A DNA stretch of 64,000 nt, from the NCBI RefSeq assembly GCF_038618305.1, contig NZ_CP152017.1:3008501-3072500 (forward strand), written 5' to 3'. Of the stretch, positions 52,191 through 60,629 are shown one piece after another; position 1 is the stretch's first letter; each line of letters starts with the position of its first letter. The notes under the pieces were generated by a model. That model worked only from the letters and a program-made list of their open reading frames with translations. It was not told where the DNA came from and did not search any database. The translations under genes were made by a program, and so were the position numbers. This stretch comes from Sporosarcina sp. FSL K6-2383. Its GTDB lineage: Bacteria; Bacillota; Bacilli; Bacillales_A; Planococcaceae.

Positions 52191-53039
52191 TCACAAACTT
52201 AGATTCCCCTCATTAACGCCCTTCAAAATATGTTCCTCTACCATTGTAGCAAATACAGTGGGATTTTCCACATGTATTGCATGTCCGACATTGACAATCG
52301 TTTCATGACGAGCATTCGGGAATTTATAAATCATTTCCCGGGCAATATTTACGAATTTTGTGTCGAGTTCTCCCGTTATGAGCAAAACAGCAACAGTCAG
52401 CGCGTGAAGCCTCTGCCAATACGACGGTTGACTACCAGTCCCAATGCCTCGTAAACTGTTCGCAAGTCCCGTCTCACGCTGGCTAAGTCGTTCATCCCTA
52501 ACCGCCCGCCTCTTGTCTTCCGACAGCATTCGCTGTGAATCAAACAACGGAACACTCTCCCAAAAATCCACAAACGATTTCAAGCCATCCTTTAAGATTC
52601 TATCTGCCAAACGACTATCTGCCACCTTACGCTCCGTTCGTTCTTCAACTGTTTTCAGCCCTGGAGAAGAACTTTCAAGGATTAGAGACGTTACTCTCTT
52701 TGGATACTTCACCGTAAAGGCAAGTGCAACGCGACCTCCCATGGAATAGCCAACCAATGTAAATTGGTCTAGCGACAGCATGTCAAAAAGCACTTCAAGA
52801 TCTTCTACTTGCTGTTCCATCGCATAGCGAGCAGTCTCTTTTGGTGCCGCCGTTCTCCCATGACCCGTTAAGTCAATCACGACAGTTCGGTATCGACCTT
52901 TAAACAGCTCGATGACCTCTTGCCAAGAAGCCGTACTTCCCGTAAAACCATGTAACAGAACAATCGTCGGTAAGCTGTCATCGCCATTCATTGCCACATG
53001 GATGTCTATTCCACGCACATCAACAAACTTTTCACACAT
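52191..53039 (-). CDS. menH: 2-Succinyl-6-hydroxy-2,4-cyclohexadiene-1-carboxylate synthase
   Basis: Alpha/beta hydrolase-fold lyase of menaquinone synthesis that removes pyruvate from SEPHCHC. The 282 residues show LLHGFTGSTASWQ (oxyanion), the nucleophile LVGYSMGGRVAL, Asp in ITGELDTKF and His in VGHAIHVENP. The ATG at 53039 overlaps the menD stop by eight bases, so the longer upstream frame is not used. A catalytic triad identical in type to YtxM/MenH supports the call. Confidence 0.93.
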   Translation of the reverse strand: MCEKFVDVRGIDIHVAMNGDDSLPTIVLLHGFTGSTASWQEVIELFKGRYRTVVIDLTGHGRTAAPKETARYAMEQQVEDLEVLFDMLSLDQFTLVGYSMGGRVALAFTVKYPKRVTSLILESSSPGLKTVEERTERKVADSRLADRILKDGLKSFVDFWESVPLFDSQRMLSEDKRRAVRDERLSQRETGLANSLRGIGTGSQPSYWQRLHALTVAVLLITGELDTKFVNIAREMIYKFPNARHETIVNVGHAIHVENPTVFATMVEEHILKGVNEGNLSL

Positions 53040-54744
53040 CGCTAGCAAGCCTATCTGTAATCTGTGCCCACAACTCTCGATGCGCCTGTACATTCACTTG
53101 GCGATTCGCAAATACTTCGATAATACGTACAGACTTGTCTTTAACACGCAAGAGCTCTGCTTCAAACTCTTCGACGGACTTGACAGCGGCATATTGTGCA
53201 TCATACATCGCCGCAATATGATCGAATGTCAAACCTGTCGGCGTGCCAAATAACTCTTCAAAATGATTCGTAACCCCGGCTTGTGAAAGATAAGAGAAAA
53301 TCCCACCGCCATCGTTATTCATAATGACAATCGTTAAATCCATGTCATGAAAACGACTGACAATTAAACCATTGACATCATGTAAAAACGACAAATCACC
53401 AATATACAACCATGTTGGTCGCTTCCGTGCCGTTTGAATCCCAAATGCTGTTGACACAACTCCGTCAATACCATTCGTTCCTCGGTTAGCGAAAATAGTG
53501 ATATCTTTCGTCGTCGCTCTAAAAAATGTATCCATATCGCGAATCGGCATACTACTACCACTGACCAAGTCACTACCTGTTGGTAAATGTTCAATTAGTG
53601 TTTTTGCAAAGATCCCTTCATCACCGACGACTCCTTCATAACTGTTCGTTACATCAGATGCTAGCCGATTCGCTGCAGCCCATAACTCCGAATAAGCTGT
53701 CTTCGGCTTGTTCACAATAATTCGAAAAACCGCTTCCGGTGTTGTCTGAACATGATGTGTAACGATACCGAGCGAATCCCTGAATTCGGGTGATTCATCC
53801 ACCGCAATAACGGTCGAAGGCCCTACTTTTTTCAAATAAAGTGAGAGTGGTTTCGATACAGGCTGCGTGCCAAAACGAATTACTATCTCTGGCATCACCT
53901 TGTCACAGAAAACATCACTTTTCAACAGAGCGTCATAGTGATCGATACACAACGCTACACACTGGTCGGGTACCTCTGAACGCAGATTCGATAACGGATC
54001 GCACAACACTGGCCATTGTAACGCACCTGCAAATCGCCAAAACGCTTGCTTGTCCATCCCAACTGGCAGCTCACCTGCGACGATAAGCCCCCTATCCGAT
54101 TTGACAAGCATGTCCATTATCAGTTGTGCTGTAGCTGTATCTAAAGCAGAGCCCCCTATGAGATGTTGACTAAATGTCGAGATCGGTGTTGCTCGATCAA
54201 AATCAATCAACAGTGGTTCTCGGAACGGTACATTCAAGTGAACCGGTCCAAAAGGCGCTGTTGTCGCAACTGACAACGCGCGGCTAATATGACGATCAAT
54301 AAAATCATGAATGTTCGAATTATCTTCTGGCACAGGCATATCCACACTGTACTTTACATGCTCACCATACATACGAATCTGATTGATCGCTTGTGGTGCC
54401 CCCACTTCCCTTAATTCATGTGGACGGTCCGCTGTTATAACGATGAGTGGAACGCGCGCATAATAAGCCTCTGTAATGGCTGGGTGATAATTCGATGCCG
54501 CTGTACCTGATGTACAAAGTAAAACGACCGGTTGCCCCGATGCCTTCGCCAAGCCAAGTGCAAAATAGGCTGCTGAACGTTCATCAACTTGCATATAAAC
54601 GTCGAGATTGTCCGTTGAAGCAAGTGCATAGGCAAGCGGCGTTGAACGTGATCCTGGACTAACAACAGCCTCTTTTACACCTGCATTCATCAGCGCCCCA
54701 GTCATACGCCGAACATAATCTGTTAATACGCTACGGTTATCCAT
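53032..54744 (-). CDS. menD: SEPHCHC synthase
   Basis: ThDP-dependent enzyme that joins isochorismate and 2-oxoglutarate, committing chorismate to menaquinone. The 570 residues have three domains. The catalytic Glu region is VVSPGSRSTPLAYAL and VDERSAAYFALGLAKASG, and the ThDP-Mg site is around GDLSFLHDVNGL and IVIMNNDGGGIFS. It overlaps menF by eight bases and menH by eight, indicating translational coupling. Confidence 0.96.
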   Translation of the reverse strand: MDNRSVLTDYVRRMTGALMNAGVKEAVVSPGSRSTPLAYALASTDNLDVYMQVDERSAAYFALGLAKASGQPVVLLCTSGTAASNYHPAITEAYYARVPLIVITADRPHELREVGAPQAINQIRMYGEHVKYSVDMPVPEDNSNIHDFIDRHISRALSVATTAPFGPVHLNVPFREPLLIDFDRATPISTFSQHLIGGSALDTATAQLIMDMLVKSDRGLIVAGELPVGMDKQAFWRFAGALQWPVLCDPLSNLRSEVPDQCVALCIDHYDALLKSDVFCDKVMPEIVIRFGTQPVSKPLSLYLKKVGPSTVIAVDESPEFRDSLGIVTHHVQTTPEAVFRIIVNKPKTAYSELWAAANRLASDVTNSYEGVVGDEGIFAKTLIEHLPTGSDLVSGSSMPIRDMDTFFRATTKDITIFANRGTNGIDGVVSTAFGIQTARKRPTWLYIGDLSFLHDVNGLIVSRFHDMDLTIVIMNNDGGGIFSYLSQAGVTNHFEELFGTPTGLTFDHIAAMYDAQYAAVKSVEEFEAELLRVKDKSVRIIEVFANRQVNVQAHRELWAQITDRLASDV

Positions 54745-56125
54745 TCAATTTTCCTCCAAGCGCCCGCATAACCGGTCTAAATTTAACCCATGTTTCATCA
54801 TATTCTTTATCCGCCTCAGAATCAGCGACAATTCCACCACCGGCATACAAATACGCATGATTACCGTCCAGTAAGGCAGAACGAATTGCCACCGCAAATT
54901 CACCATTGCCCGCCGTATCCGTCCAGCCGATCGGCGCAGCATAATATCCTCGATCCATATTTTCCACAGATCGAATCATCTCCATCGATACATTTGTTGG
55001 TACTCCACCAAGTGCAGGTGTCGGATGAAGAGCCTGAACCAAGTTAAAAATGTCAGTTCCTTGCTCCACTGTTCCCTCAATCGGGGTGAATAAATGCTGA
55101 ATATCACGAATTTTCATAAGTTTTGGTGCTTTAGGCATCGCAATATTTGTACAAAAAGCCTGAAATACTTGTGAAATCATATTGACAACATATTGATGCT
55201 CTTCCCGATTTTTATGATCCTCGAGCAGTTCTTCACCAAATTGCCGATCCTCCACTGCGGACTTCCCGCGTTTAATAGATCCTGCAACACAGGCGGAGTA
55301 CGCTCGTCCATTCGATATTTCAATCAAACGCTCCGGCGTAGCACCGAAAAACAGTTGACCATCTTTTTGCAGACCGAAATGATAACTCTCCTGCTGTTCA
55401 TTTGAAATATGATGCAATGCAGTGACAGCCGGTACTTCCTCTGCAAAATTGAGCTGTACAGAACGTGCAATAACAACTTTTTCAGCAATACCTTCATTGA
55501 TTTTATCTGTCACATCGGCAACAGCCTGCATATAATTGTCTTTGGCAATTTCCTCAATGGAAACAACAACTGGCTTTGCCAATAGATTAAAATCTTCCAC
55601 TTGCGCAATATGAATTAAGCGATCCCGTTCATCTCGCAACCGATTGAACTCTTCCGCCGCTTCATCGCTTTCCGTCACTAGGTTGATGGAAATCGTCGTC
55701 TTCCCGTTTTTAATTGTCAGCTGGAAAGAAGGGACAACAAAATAAGCAGATGGAAATGCATCCCACTCCGCCTCCTTAATACTTTTAGGATCATAGGAGA
55801 AACCTCCAAACAATACAGGCTCCATATCCTTTTCTTCTTTAATAAGCGCAGCCCGCAAACGATTCCACGCTGTTGAAATATGTTGAAAGCGTTCCTCAAC
55901 GCTATCACTCGTCAATACTGTCGCATGTCCAATACCGACGAGCGTCATGGTTTTATCTGCATTTTGCCAATAAAAACGTTTATCTTGATAACAGGATTCC
56001 CCCGCTTCAAAAAATGCAAGTGGTGAAATTCGCCCCGCATCAATGGTTTCCGTAAAAAATCGTACTGCATGACTGTCCATTTTCACTTGGCTTTTACGCG
56101 TAGCGGTCAACTTCCGGTTCATCAT
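54737..56125 (-). CDS. menF: Isochorismate synthase
   Basis: Converts chorismate to isochorismate. The 462 residues end in the chorismate-binding domain with KVVIARSVQL, FFGATPERLIEI, CVAGSIKRGKS and MRALGGKL. The catalytic Lys/Glu region FTPIEGTVE and the Mg-binding Glu in EHQYVVNMI are present. The start is ATG 56125 (or the adjacent ATG) close behind GGAGGG. First gene of the menFDHBE operon, divergent from menA. Confidence 0.93.
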   Translation of the reverse strand: MMNRKLTATRKSQVKMDSHAVRFFTETIDAGRISPLAFFEAGESCYQDKRFYWQNADKTMTLVGIGHATVLTSDSVEERFQHISTAWNRLRAALIKEEKDMEPVLFGGFSYDPKSIKEAEWDAFPSAYFVVPSFQLTIKNGKTTISINLVTESDEAAEEFNRLRDERDRLIHIAQVEDFNLLAKPVVVSIEEIAKDNYMQAVADVTDKINEGIAEKVVIARSVQLNFAEEVPAVTALHHISNEQQESYHFGLQKDGQLFFGATPERLIEISNGRAYSACVAGSIKRGKSAVEDRQFGEELLEDHKNREEHQYVVNMISQVFQAFCTNIAMPKAPKLMKIRDIQHLFTPIEGTVEQGTDIFNLVQALHPTPALGGVPTNVSMEMIRSVENMDRGYYAAPIGWTDTAGNGEFAVAIRSALLDGNHAYLYAGGGIVADSEADKEYDETWVKFRPVMRALGGKLNG

Positions 56126-56230
56126 TTTCCCTCCGTACATTCATTCAACTAATTATATACTTATACCTTAATACTATCATACCGAATTTCCGACATTTAA
56201 GCACAATATTAAGCAGGTAGCATGTCCACT

Positions 56231-56260
56231 TTGTCGAATTTAGAGTACAATGATTATAGT
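56231..56260 (+). promoter_or_regulatory. menA promoter
   Basis: TTGTCG (56231-56236) and TATAGT (56255-56260) are 18 bases apart. The transcription start near 56267 would lie downstream of the in-frame ATG at 56250, which supports the TTG at 56286 as the menA start. Confidence 0.5.
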
Positions 56261-56285
56261 ACAAAATGATAGGGAGAGAAAAATT

Positions 56286-57197
56286 TTGCAACAGACAATA
56301 AAAGCAGATACAGGATGGCGTATTTGGTGGCAACTGACACGTCCACATACCCTAACAGCAGCTTTCGCACCTGTATTTCTTGGCACGATGATTGCGTTAC
56401 CTAGTACAAACATTCATTTTCCTTTATTCTTCGCAATGCTGACCGCCAGTATCTTCATCCAAATGGCGACAAATATGTTCAACGAATACTATGATTTCAA
56501 ACGGGGTCTTGATACAGAGCATTCCATCGGTATTGGAGGCACAATCGTCCGCAATGGTATCCAACCCAAAACGGTATTGAATCTGGCCTTTTTACTATAT
56601 GGAATTTCCGTCCTAATCGGTATCTATATTTGTATGGAAACGTCATGGCTACTCGCAATTGTTGGTATCCTGTCGATGATGGTAGGCTATTTCTACACCG
56701 GTGGACCATATCCAATCGCCTACACACCTTTTGGTGAGTTAGTATCTGGCGTAGTAATGGGCATGCTGCTCATCCTCATTGCCTTTTACCTTCAAACAGG
56801 AACTGTCACGACAGAAGCCATCCTATTGTCCATACCAAGTATGCTACTTGTAGGAGGAATCATGATGGCCAACAATATTCGCGATATTGAAGGAGATACT
56901 GAAGGTGGTAGGAAAACACTTGCCATCCTAGTCGGTCGACCCAACGCTATCACAATTTTAATGTTCTTTTTTGTCATATCTTATGGCTGGATCATCGCGC
57001 TGGTTATTTCAGGTTACCTGACACCTTGGGCACTTCTTGTTTTGCTCAGTGTCAAAAAACCAGCAACAGCAATCTCTGTATTCCGAAAAAATTTGCAACC
57101 AATTGAAGTAATGCCTGCTATGAAAAATACAGCTGTGACAAATACACTATTTGGTTTGTTACTTGGTCTTGGTATACTCTTCAATCACGTATTTTAA
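56286..57197 (+). CDS. menA: 1,4-Dihydroxy-2-naphthoate polyprenyltransferase
   Basis: UbiA-family membrane enzyme that adds the polyprenyl tail and removes CO2 to give demethylmenaquinone. The ~303 residues span about eight to nine helices. The two Asp-rich sites are NMFNEYYDFKRGLD and NNIRDIEGDTEGGRKTLA. TTG 56286 lies eight bases after GGGAGAG; the longer ATG at 56250 would fall upstream of the likely mRNA start. Divergent to menF, so both halves of the pathway share a control region. Confidence 0.92.
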   Translation: MQQTIKADTGWRIWWQLTRPHTLTAAFAPVFLGTMIALPSTNIHFPLFFAMLTASIFIQMATNMFNEYYDFKRGLDTEHSIGIGGTIVRNGIQPKTVLNLAFLLYGISVLIGIYICMETSWLLAIVGILSMMVGYFYTGGPYPIAYTPFGELVSGVVMGMLLILIAFYLQTGTVTTEAILLSIPSMLLVGGIMMANNIRDIEGDTEGGRKTLAILVGRPNAITILMFFFVISYGWIIALVISGYLTPWALLVLLSVKKPATAISVFRKNLQPIEVMPAMKNTAVTNTLFGLLLGLGILFNHVF

Positions 57198-57204
57198 AAT
57201 AGAC

Positions 57205-57247
57205 AAGCATGTAGCACCGATTTGATTTGGTGCTACATGCTTTTTTT
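57205..57247 (+). terminator. menA terminator
   Basis: AGCATGTAGCACC pairs perfectly with GGTGCTACATGCT around an 8-9 base loop and is followed by eight T. Confidence 0.85.
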
Positions 57248-57306
57248 TATTAAATCCAAAACTTTTGCACATACTGTTTGTATTCTCAAAAAGGACGTGA
57301 CCAAAC

Positions 57307-57981
57307 GTGCTAACTGACAAACAACAATCACTGTTAAAAAAAGAGTTATTCAATATGAAAGAACATTTAACAACAACGGCAGAACAAACTGATAGCAAGG
57401 AAAGTGCACAAGAAGCCTCCAGTGAACTTTCGATGTATGACAATCATCCTGCTGATATGGGTACAGAACTGTTTGAACGTGAGAAAGACATCGCCCTAAA
57501 CGTACATGCGAATAATGAACTAACTAAAGTAGAGAACGCCATACAGGCGATGCTCGAGGGCACCTATGGCATTTGCGAAGTATGCCAACATGAAATTCTA
57601 TTCGAAAGACTTGAAGCTATTCCTTACACAACGCTTTGTATTGATCATGCGAACGAACAAGAAGTACCAAATGATCGTCCAGTCGAAGATGATATCCTTA
57701 TCATGGCTAACCCAAATTCGTATGCCGATAGAAGATCTGGAGCAGCCCGCGACGGCGAAGACAGCTTCCAAGAAATCGCTAAGTCTGGCACCTCAGAAAC
57801 CCCTTCAGACTTCATAGGCGACCATGACAGCTATGACACACTATACGACAGCACTATCGAAGACGGGGCTTCAGAAGAAGCGATTGAAGAGTTTGTAGGT
57901 ACAGACATCAGTGGTAAAACACGCGGTTTCATTAGGTCCGACGCATCCGTGCAATACGAGGAGGAATTGGATAGTCAATAA
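57307..57981 (+). CDS. yteA: TraR/DksA-type zinc-finger-like protein (YteA family)
   Basis: A 224-residue acidic protein. The N-terminal half is a long helical hairpin (LTDKQQSLLKKELFNMKEHL), followed by ELFEREKDIAL and the finger region GICEVCQHEIL ... TLCIDHANEQ, where one of the four Cys is replaced by Asp-His. YteA in Bacillus lies in the same men-linked place. RNA polymerase binding as for DksA is only an analogy. GTG 57307 follows AAAGGA by 11 bases. Confidence 0.85.
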   Translation: MLTDKQQSLLKKELFNMKEHLTTTAEQTDSKESAQEASSELSMYDNHPADMGTELFEREKDIALNVHANNELTKVENAIQAMLEGTYGICEVCQHEILFERLEAIPYTTLCIDHANEQEVPNDRPVEDDILIMANPNSYADRRSGAARDGEDSFQEIAKSGTSETPSDFIGDHDSYDTLYDSTIEDGASEEAIEEFVGTDISGKTRGFIRSDASVQYEEELDSQ

Positions 57982-57982
57982 C

Positions 57983-58031
57983 AAAAAGCGACATCCCAGA
58001 TTACCTATCGAGCCCCGGGATGTCGCTTTCA
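57983..58031 (+). terminator. Terminator after the yteA-like gene
   Basis: AAAGCGACATCCC pairs with GGGATGTCGCTTT around a ~19-base loop. The following 58032-58160 shows no gene. Confidence 0.75.
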
Positions 58032-58160
58032 TTATTTGGATTAAAACTGAACAACATTTTCTTAGAACTAAGCTACCTTGAGATAAAGCTGGGCTACGAA
58101 TATTGTGGATTCATACGCTGATATGCTCACAATACAAAATTCTATAATTCTCAAAGTAGG

Positions 58161-58209
58161 AAAAAAGCTAGGTTATGAGTTCTTGAAGAACTCATAACCT
58201 AGCTTTTTA
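58161..58209 (-). terminator. Terminator of the rRNA-tRNA operon
   Basis: On the minus strand AAAAAGCTAGGTTATGAGTT pairs over 22 bases with its complement and ends in TTTTTT, directly after the last tRNA gene. Confidence 0.85.
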
Positions 58210-58214
58210 TTGTA

Positions 58215-58286
58215 TGACCCCTACGGGATTCGAACCCGTGTTACCGCCGTGAAAGGGCGGTGTCTTAACCGCTTGACCAAGGGGCC
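58215..58286 (-). tRNA. tRNA-Glu (anticodon TTC)
   Basis: Cloverleaf of 72 bases with CCCTTTCACGG anticodon stem-loop and GGGTTCGAATCCC T-arm. CCA is not encoded. Last gene of the tRNA cluster, as in B. subtilis trnB. Confidence 0.95.
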
Positions 58287-58293
58287 AAATATA

Positions 58294-58384
58294 TGGCGGA
58301 GAAGGAGGGATTCGAACCCTCGCACCGCTTACGCGATCTATACCCTTAGCAGGGGCACCTCTTGAGCCACTTGAGTACTTCCCC
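58294..58384 (-). tRNA. tRNA-Ser (anticodon GCT)
   Basis: Class II tRNA with a long variable arm (GATCGCGTAAGCGGTGC). Anticodon loop CTGCTAA gives GCT. Encoded CCA included in the coordinates. Confidence 0.95.
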
Positions 58385-58391
58385 ATATAAA

Positions 58392-58466
58392 TGGCTCCGC
58401 AGGTAGGACTCGAACCTACGACCGATCGGTTAACAGCCGATTGCTCTACCACTGAGCTACTGCGGA
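58392..58466 (-). tRNA. tRNA-Asn (anticodon GTT)
   Basis: Anticodon loop CTGTTAA. T-arm GGTTCGAGTCC; CCA encoded. Confidence 0.95.
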
Positions 58467-58467
58467 A

Positions 58468-58544
<77 letters not shown>

Positions 58545-58550
58545 TAATTT

Positions 58551-58624
58551 TGGAGCGGATGAAGGGAATCGAACCCTCATCATCAGCTTGGAAGGCTGAG
58601 GTTTTACCACTAAACTACATCCGC
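58551..58624 (-). tRNA. tRNA-Gly (anticodon TCC)
   Basis: Anticodon loop CTTCCAA. Acceptor GCGGATG pairs with CATCCGC; discriminator T then CCA. In B. subtilis trnB a tRNA-His lies between this gene and tRNA-Phe; here it is absent. Confidence 0.95.
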
Positions 58625-58630
58625 ATAAGA

Positions 58631-58706
58631 TGGTGGCTCAGGACGGAATCGAACCGCCGACACAAGGATTTTCAGTCCTTTGCTCTACCGACTGAGCTAC
58701 TGAGCC
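58631..58706 (-). tRNA. tRNA-Phe (anticodon GAA)
   Basis: Anticodon loop CTGAAAA. Acceptor GGCTCAG pairs with CTGAGCC; CCA encoded. Confidence 0.95.
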
Positions 58707-58728
58707 ACATTATGTATTTTTGAAAAAA

Positions 58729-58804
58729 TGGCGGTCCCGACCGGGATCGAACCGGCGATCTCCTGCGTGACAGGCAGGCATGTTAACCGCTACACCACGG
58801 GACC
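58729..58804 (-). tRNA. tRNA-Asp (anticodon GTC)
   Basis: Anticodon loop CTGTCAC. Acceptor GGTCCCG pairs with CGGGACC; CCA encoded. Confidence 0.95.
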
Positions 58805-58806
58805 AT

Positions 58807-58882
<76 letters not shown>

Positions 58883-58989
58883 ACAATATTATTCATAATA
58901 ATAAAAAGTACACGCAATTCATTTTCCATCTAGGATTTCGCTGTAATTTCCTTTCAGGAAATTACACAAATCACATTCTTCGTTATGTG

Positions 58990-59017
58990 ACTTGCTCCAC
59001 CCCGCGACAATATTATT
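58990..59017 (-). repeat. Duplicate of the initiator tRNA 5' end
   Basis: TTGCTCCACCCCGCGACAAT and the following TATTATT repeat the tRNA-fMet 5' end and flank (about 58868-58890) with one or two changes. It holds the D-arm start only, so no tRNA is made. The gap 58883-59054 also has an inverted repeat GTAATTTCCT/AGGAAATTAC. Confidence 0.75.
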
Positions 59018-59054
59018 ACTATTTTTTTCAATGTGATTCATTAATCAAGAAAAA

Positions 59055-59147
59055 TGGAGGAGGTAGAGGGATTCGAACCCCCGCGCGGTTTAACCCGCCT
59101 GACGGTTTTCAAGACCGTTCCCTTCAGCCGAACTTGGGTATACCTCC
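59055..59147 (-). tRNA. tRNA-Ser (anticodon TGA)
   Basis: Class II tRNA with a long variable arm. Anticodon loop CTTGAAA; acceptor GGAGGTA pairs with TACCTCC; CCA encoded. Confidence 0.95.
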
Positions 59148-59164
59148 ATGTGAAAATATAGTAC

Positions 59165-59241
59165 TGGTGGACCTTGCAGGACTCGAACCTGCGACCGGAC
59201 GGTTATGAGCCGTCTGCTCTAACCAACTGAGCTAAAGGTCC
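59165..59241 (-). tRNA. tRNA-Ile2 (anticodon CAT, lysidine type)
   Basis: Anticodon loop CTCATAA. By order it matches the Ile(CAT) gene of B. subtilis trnB, between elongator Met and Ser(TGA). The C34 would be changed to lysidine by TilS. Met reading cannot be excluded by sequence alone. Confidence 0.85.
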
Positions 59242-59248
59242 TTTAAGA

Positions 59249-59322
59249 TGGCGGCAGAGGGGATCGAACCCCCGACCTTACGGGTATGAACCGTACGCTC
59301 TAGCCAGCTGAGCTACGCCGCC
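59249..59322 (-). tRNA. Elongator tRNA-Met (anticodon CAT)
   Basis: Anticodon loop TTCATAC. Acceptor GGCGGCG pairs with TGCCGCC including one G-T; CCA not encoded. Order and sequence match elongator Met of Bacillus. Confidence 0.88.
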
Positions 59323-59345
59323 AGGATCTTTATATAAGTTGTTTT

Positions 59346-59421
59346 TGGTGGAGCCTAGCGGGATCGAACCGCTGACCTCCTGCGTGCAAGGCAGGCGCTC
59401 TCCCAGCTGAGCTAAGGCCCC
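59346..59421 (-). tRNA. tRNA-Ala (anticodon TGC)
   Basis: Anticodon loop TTGCACG. Acceptor GGGGCCT pairs with AGGCTCC using a G-T; CCA encoded. Confidence 0.95.
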
Positions 59422-59427
59422 ATAAAG

Positions 59428-59504
59428 TGGTCGGGAAGACAGGATTCGAACCTGCGACCCCTTGGTCCCAAACCAAGTGCTCTACCAAGCTGAGCTACTT
59501 CCCG
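59428..59504 (-). tRNA. tRNA-Pro (anticodon TGG)
   Basis: Anticodon loop TTTGGGA. Acceptor CGGGAAG pairs with CTTCCCG; CCA encoded. Confidence 0.95.
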
Positions 59505-59521
59505 TTAGATATAAAATATAA

Positions 59522-59598
59522 TGGCGCGCCCGGCAGAAGTCGAATCCACAACCTCCTGATCCGTAGTCAGGTGCTCTATCCAATTGAGCTACGAGCGC
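59522..59598 (-). tRNA. tRNA-Arg (anticodon ACG)
   Basis: Anticodon loop CTACGGA. CCA encoded. The T-stem reads GTGGA...TCTGC around TTCGACT, so the near-universal G53-C61 pair is A53-T61. Confidence 0.92.
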
Positions 59599-59625
59599 AT
59601 ATAAGTGTACTTAATTTATAAGATT

Positions 59626-59714
59626 TGGTGCCGAGAACCGGAATCGAACCGGTACGGTAGTCACCTACCGCAGGATTTTAAGTCCTGTGCGTCTGCCAGT
59701 TCCGCCACCCCGGC
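59626..59714 (-). tRNA. tRNA-Leu (anticodon TAA)
   Basis: Class II tRNA with variable arm CGGTAGGTGACTACCG. Anticodon loop CTTAAAA; CCA encoded. Confidence 0.95.
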
Positions 59715-59721
59715 AAAGAAT

Positions 59722-59796
59722 TGGAGCGGAAGACGGGATTCGAACCCGCGACCCCGACCTTGGCAAGGTCGTATTCTACCACTGAACTACTTCCGC
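59722..59796 (-). tRNA. tRNA-Gly (anticodon GCC)
   Basis: Anticodon loop TTGCCAA. Acceptor GCGGAAG pairs with CTTCCGC; CCA encoded. Confidence 0.95.
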
Positions 59797-59804
59797 ATTA
59801 TAAG

Positions 59805-59886
59805 TGCGGGTAAAGGGAGTCGAACCCCCACGCCCGAAGGCACTAGATCCTAAGTCTAGCGCGTCTGCCAGTTCCGCCATACCCGC
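59805..59886 (-). tRNA. tRNA-Leu (anticodon TAG)
   Basis: Class II tRNA. Anticodon loop CTTAGGA; variable arm TGCCTTCGGGCG. CCA not encoded. Confidence 0.95.
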
Positions 59887-59923
59887 AATATATAACATGA
59901 CTCGCAGTCATGAAAATGAAAAA

Positions 59924-59999
59924 TGGTGAGCCATGCAGGATTCGAACCTGCGACCCTCTGATTAAAAGTCAGATGCTCTACCAACTGAGCTAATGGCTC
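59924..59999 (-). tRNA. tRNA-Lys (anticodon TTT)
   Basis: Anticodon loop CTTTTAA. Acceptor GAGCCAT pairs with ATGGCTC; CCA encoded. Confidence 0.95.
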
Positions 60000-60005
60000 G
60001 AAAAG

Positions 60006-60081
<76 letters not shown>

Positions 60082-60102
60082 TAAAGTGTATTTATAAAAA
60101 AA

Positions 60103-60178
60103 TGGTGGAGGATGACGGGCTCGAACCGCCGACCCCCTGCTTGTAAGGCAGGTGCTCTCCCAGCTGAGCTAATCCTCC
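60103..60178 (-). tRNA. tRNA-Val (anticodon TAC)
   Basis: Anticodon loop CTTACAA. Acceptor GGAGGAT pairs with ATCCTCC; CCA encoded. First tRNA after 5S rRNA. Confidence 0.95.
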
Positions 60179-60360
60179 TGGGTAAAAGTGCGATAAGCTT
60201 CGCATTACTGCGTCAACTTCATTCGCTTACTCAGTCACGTAGTTATGTACGCTCCTTCGTTCTCTCAATCGTTTCCTTGTACTACTCGCTTCTCCCACTT
60301 TTACCGGGATTACAATAAGTAAAATTAGACGTTTTGAATGTTATATGTAATGAATTACAG

Positions 60361-60476
<116 letters not shown>

Positions 60477-60629
60477 CCTGCATCATCTTTTTCCAAAGAC
60501 AATACTCATTATATCAAATCAGTTAAGATTTGCAAGCACTTTTTTATGAACGGTACTTATTCGTTCAAAACTGAATAAAACAGACAGTGTGTTTCACAAA
60601 TCAGGGCCAACCTGCCCTTTTTACTAGAA

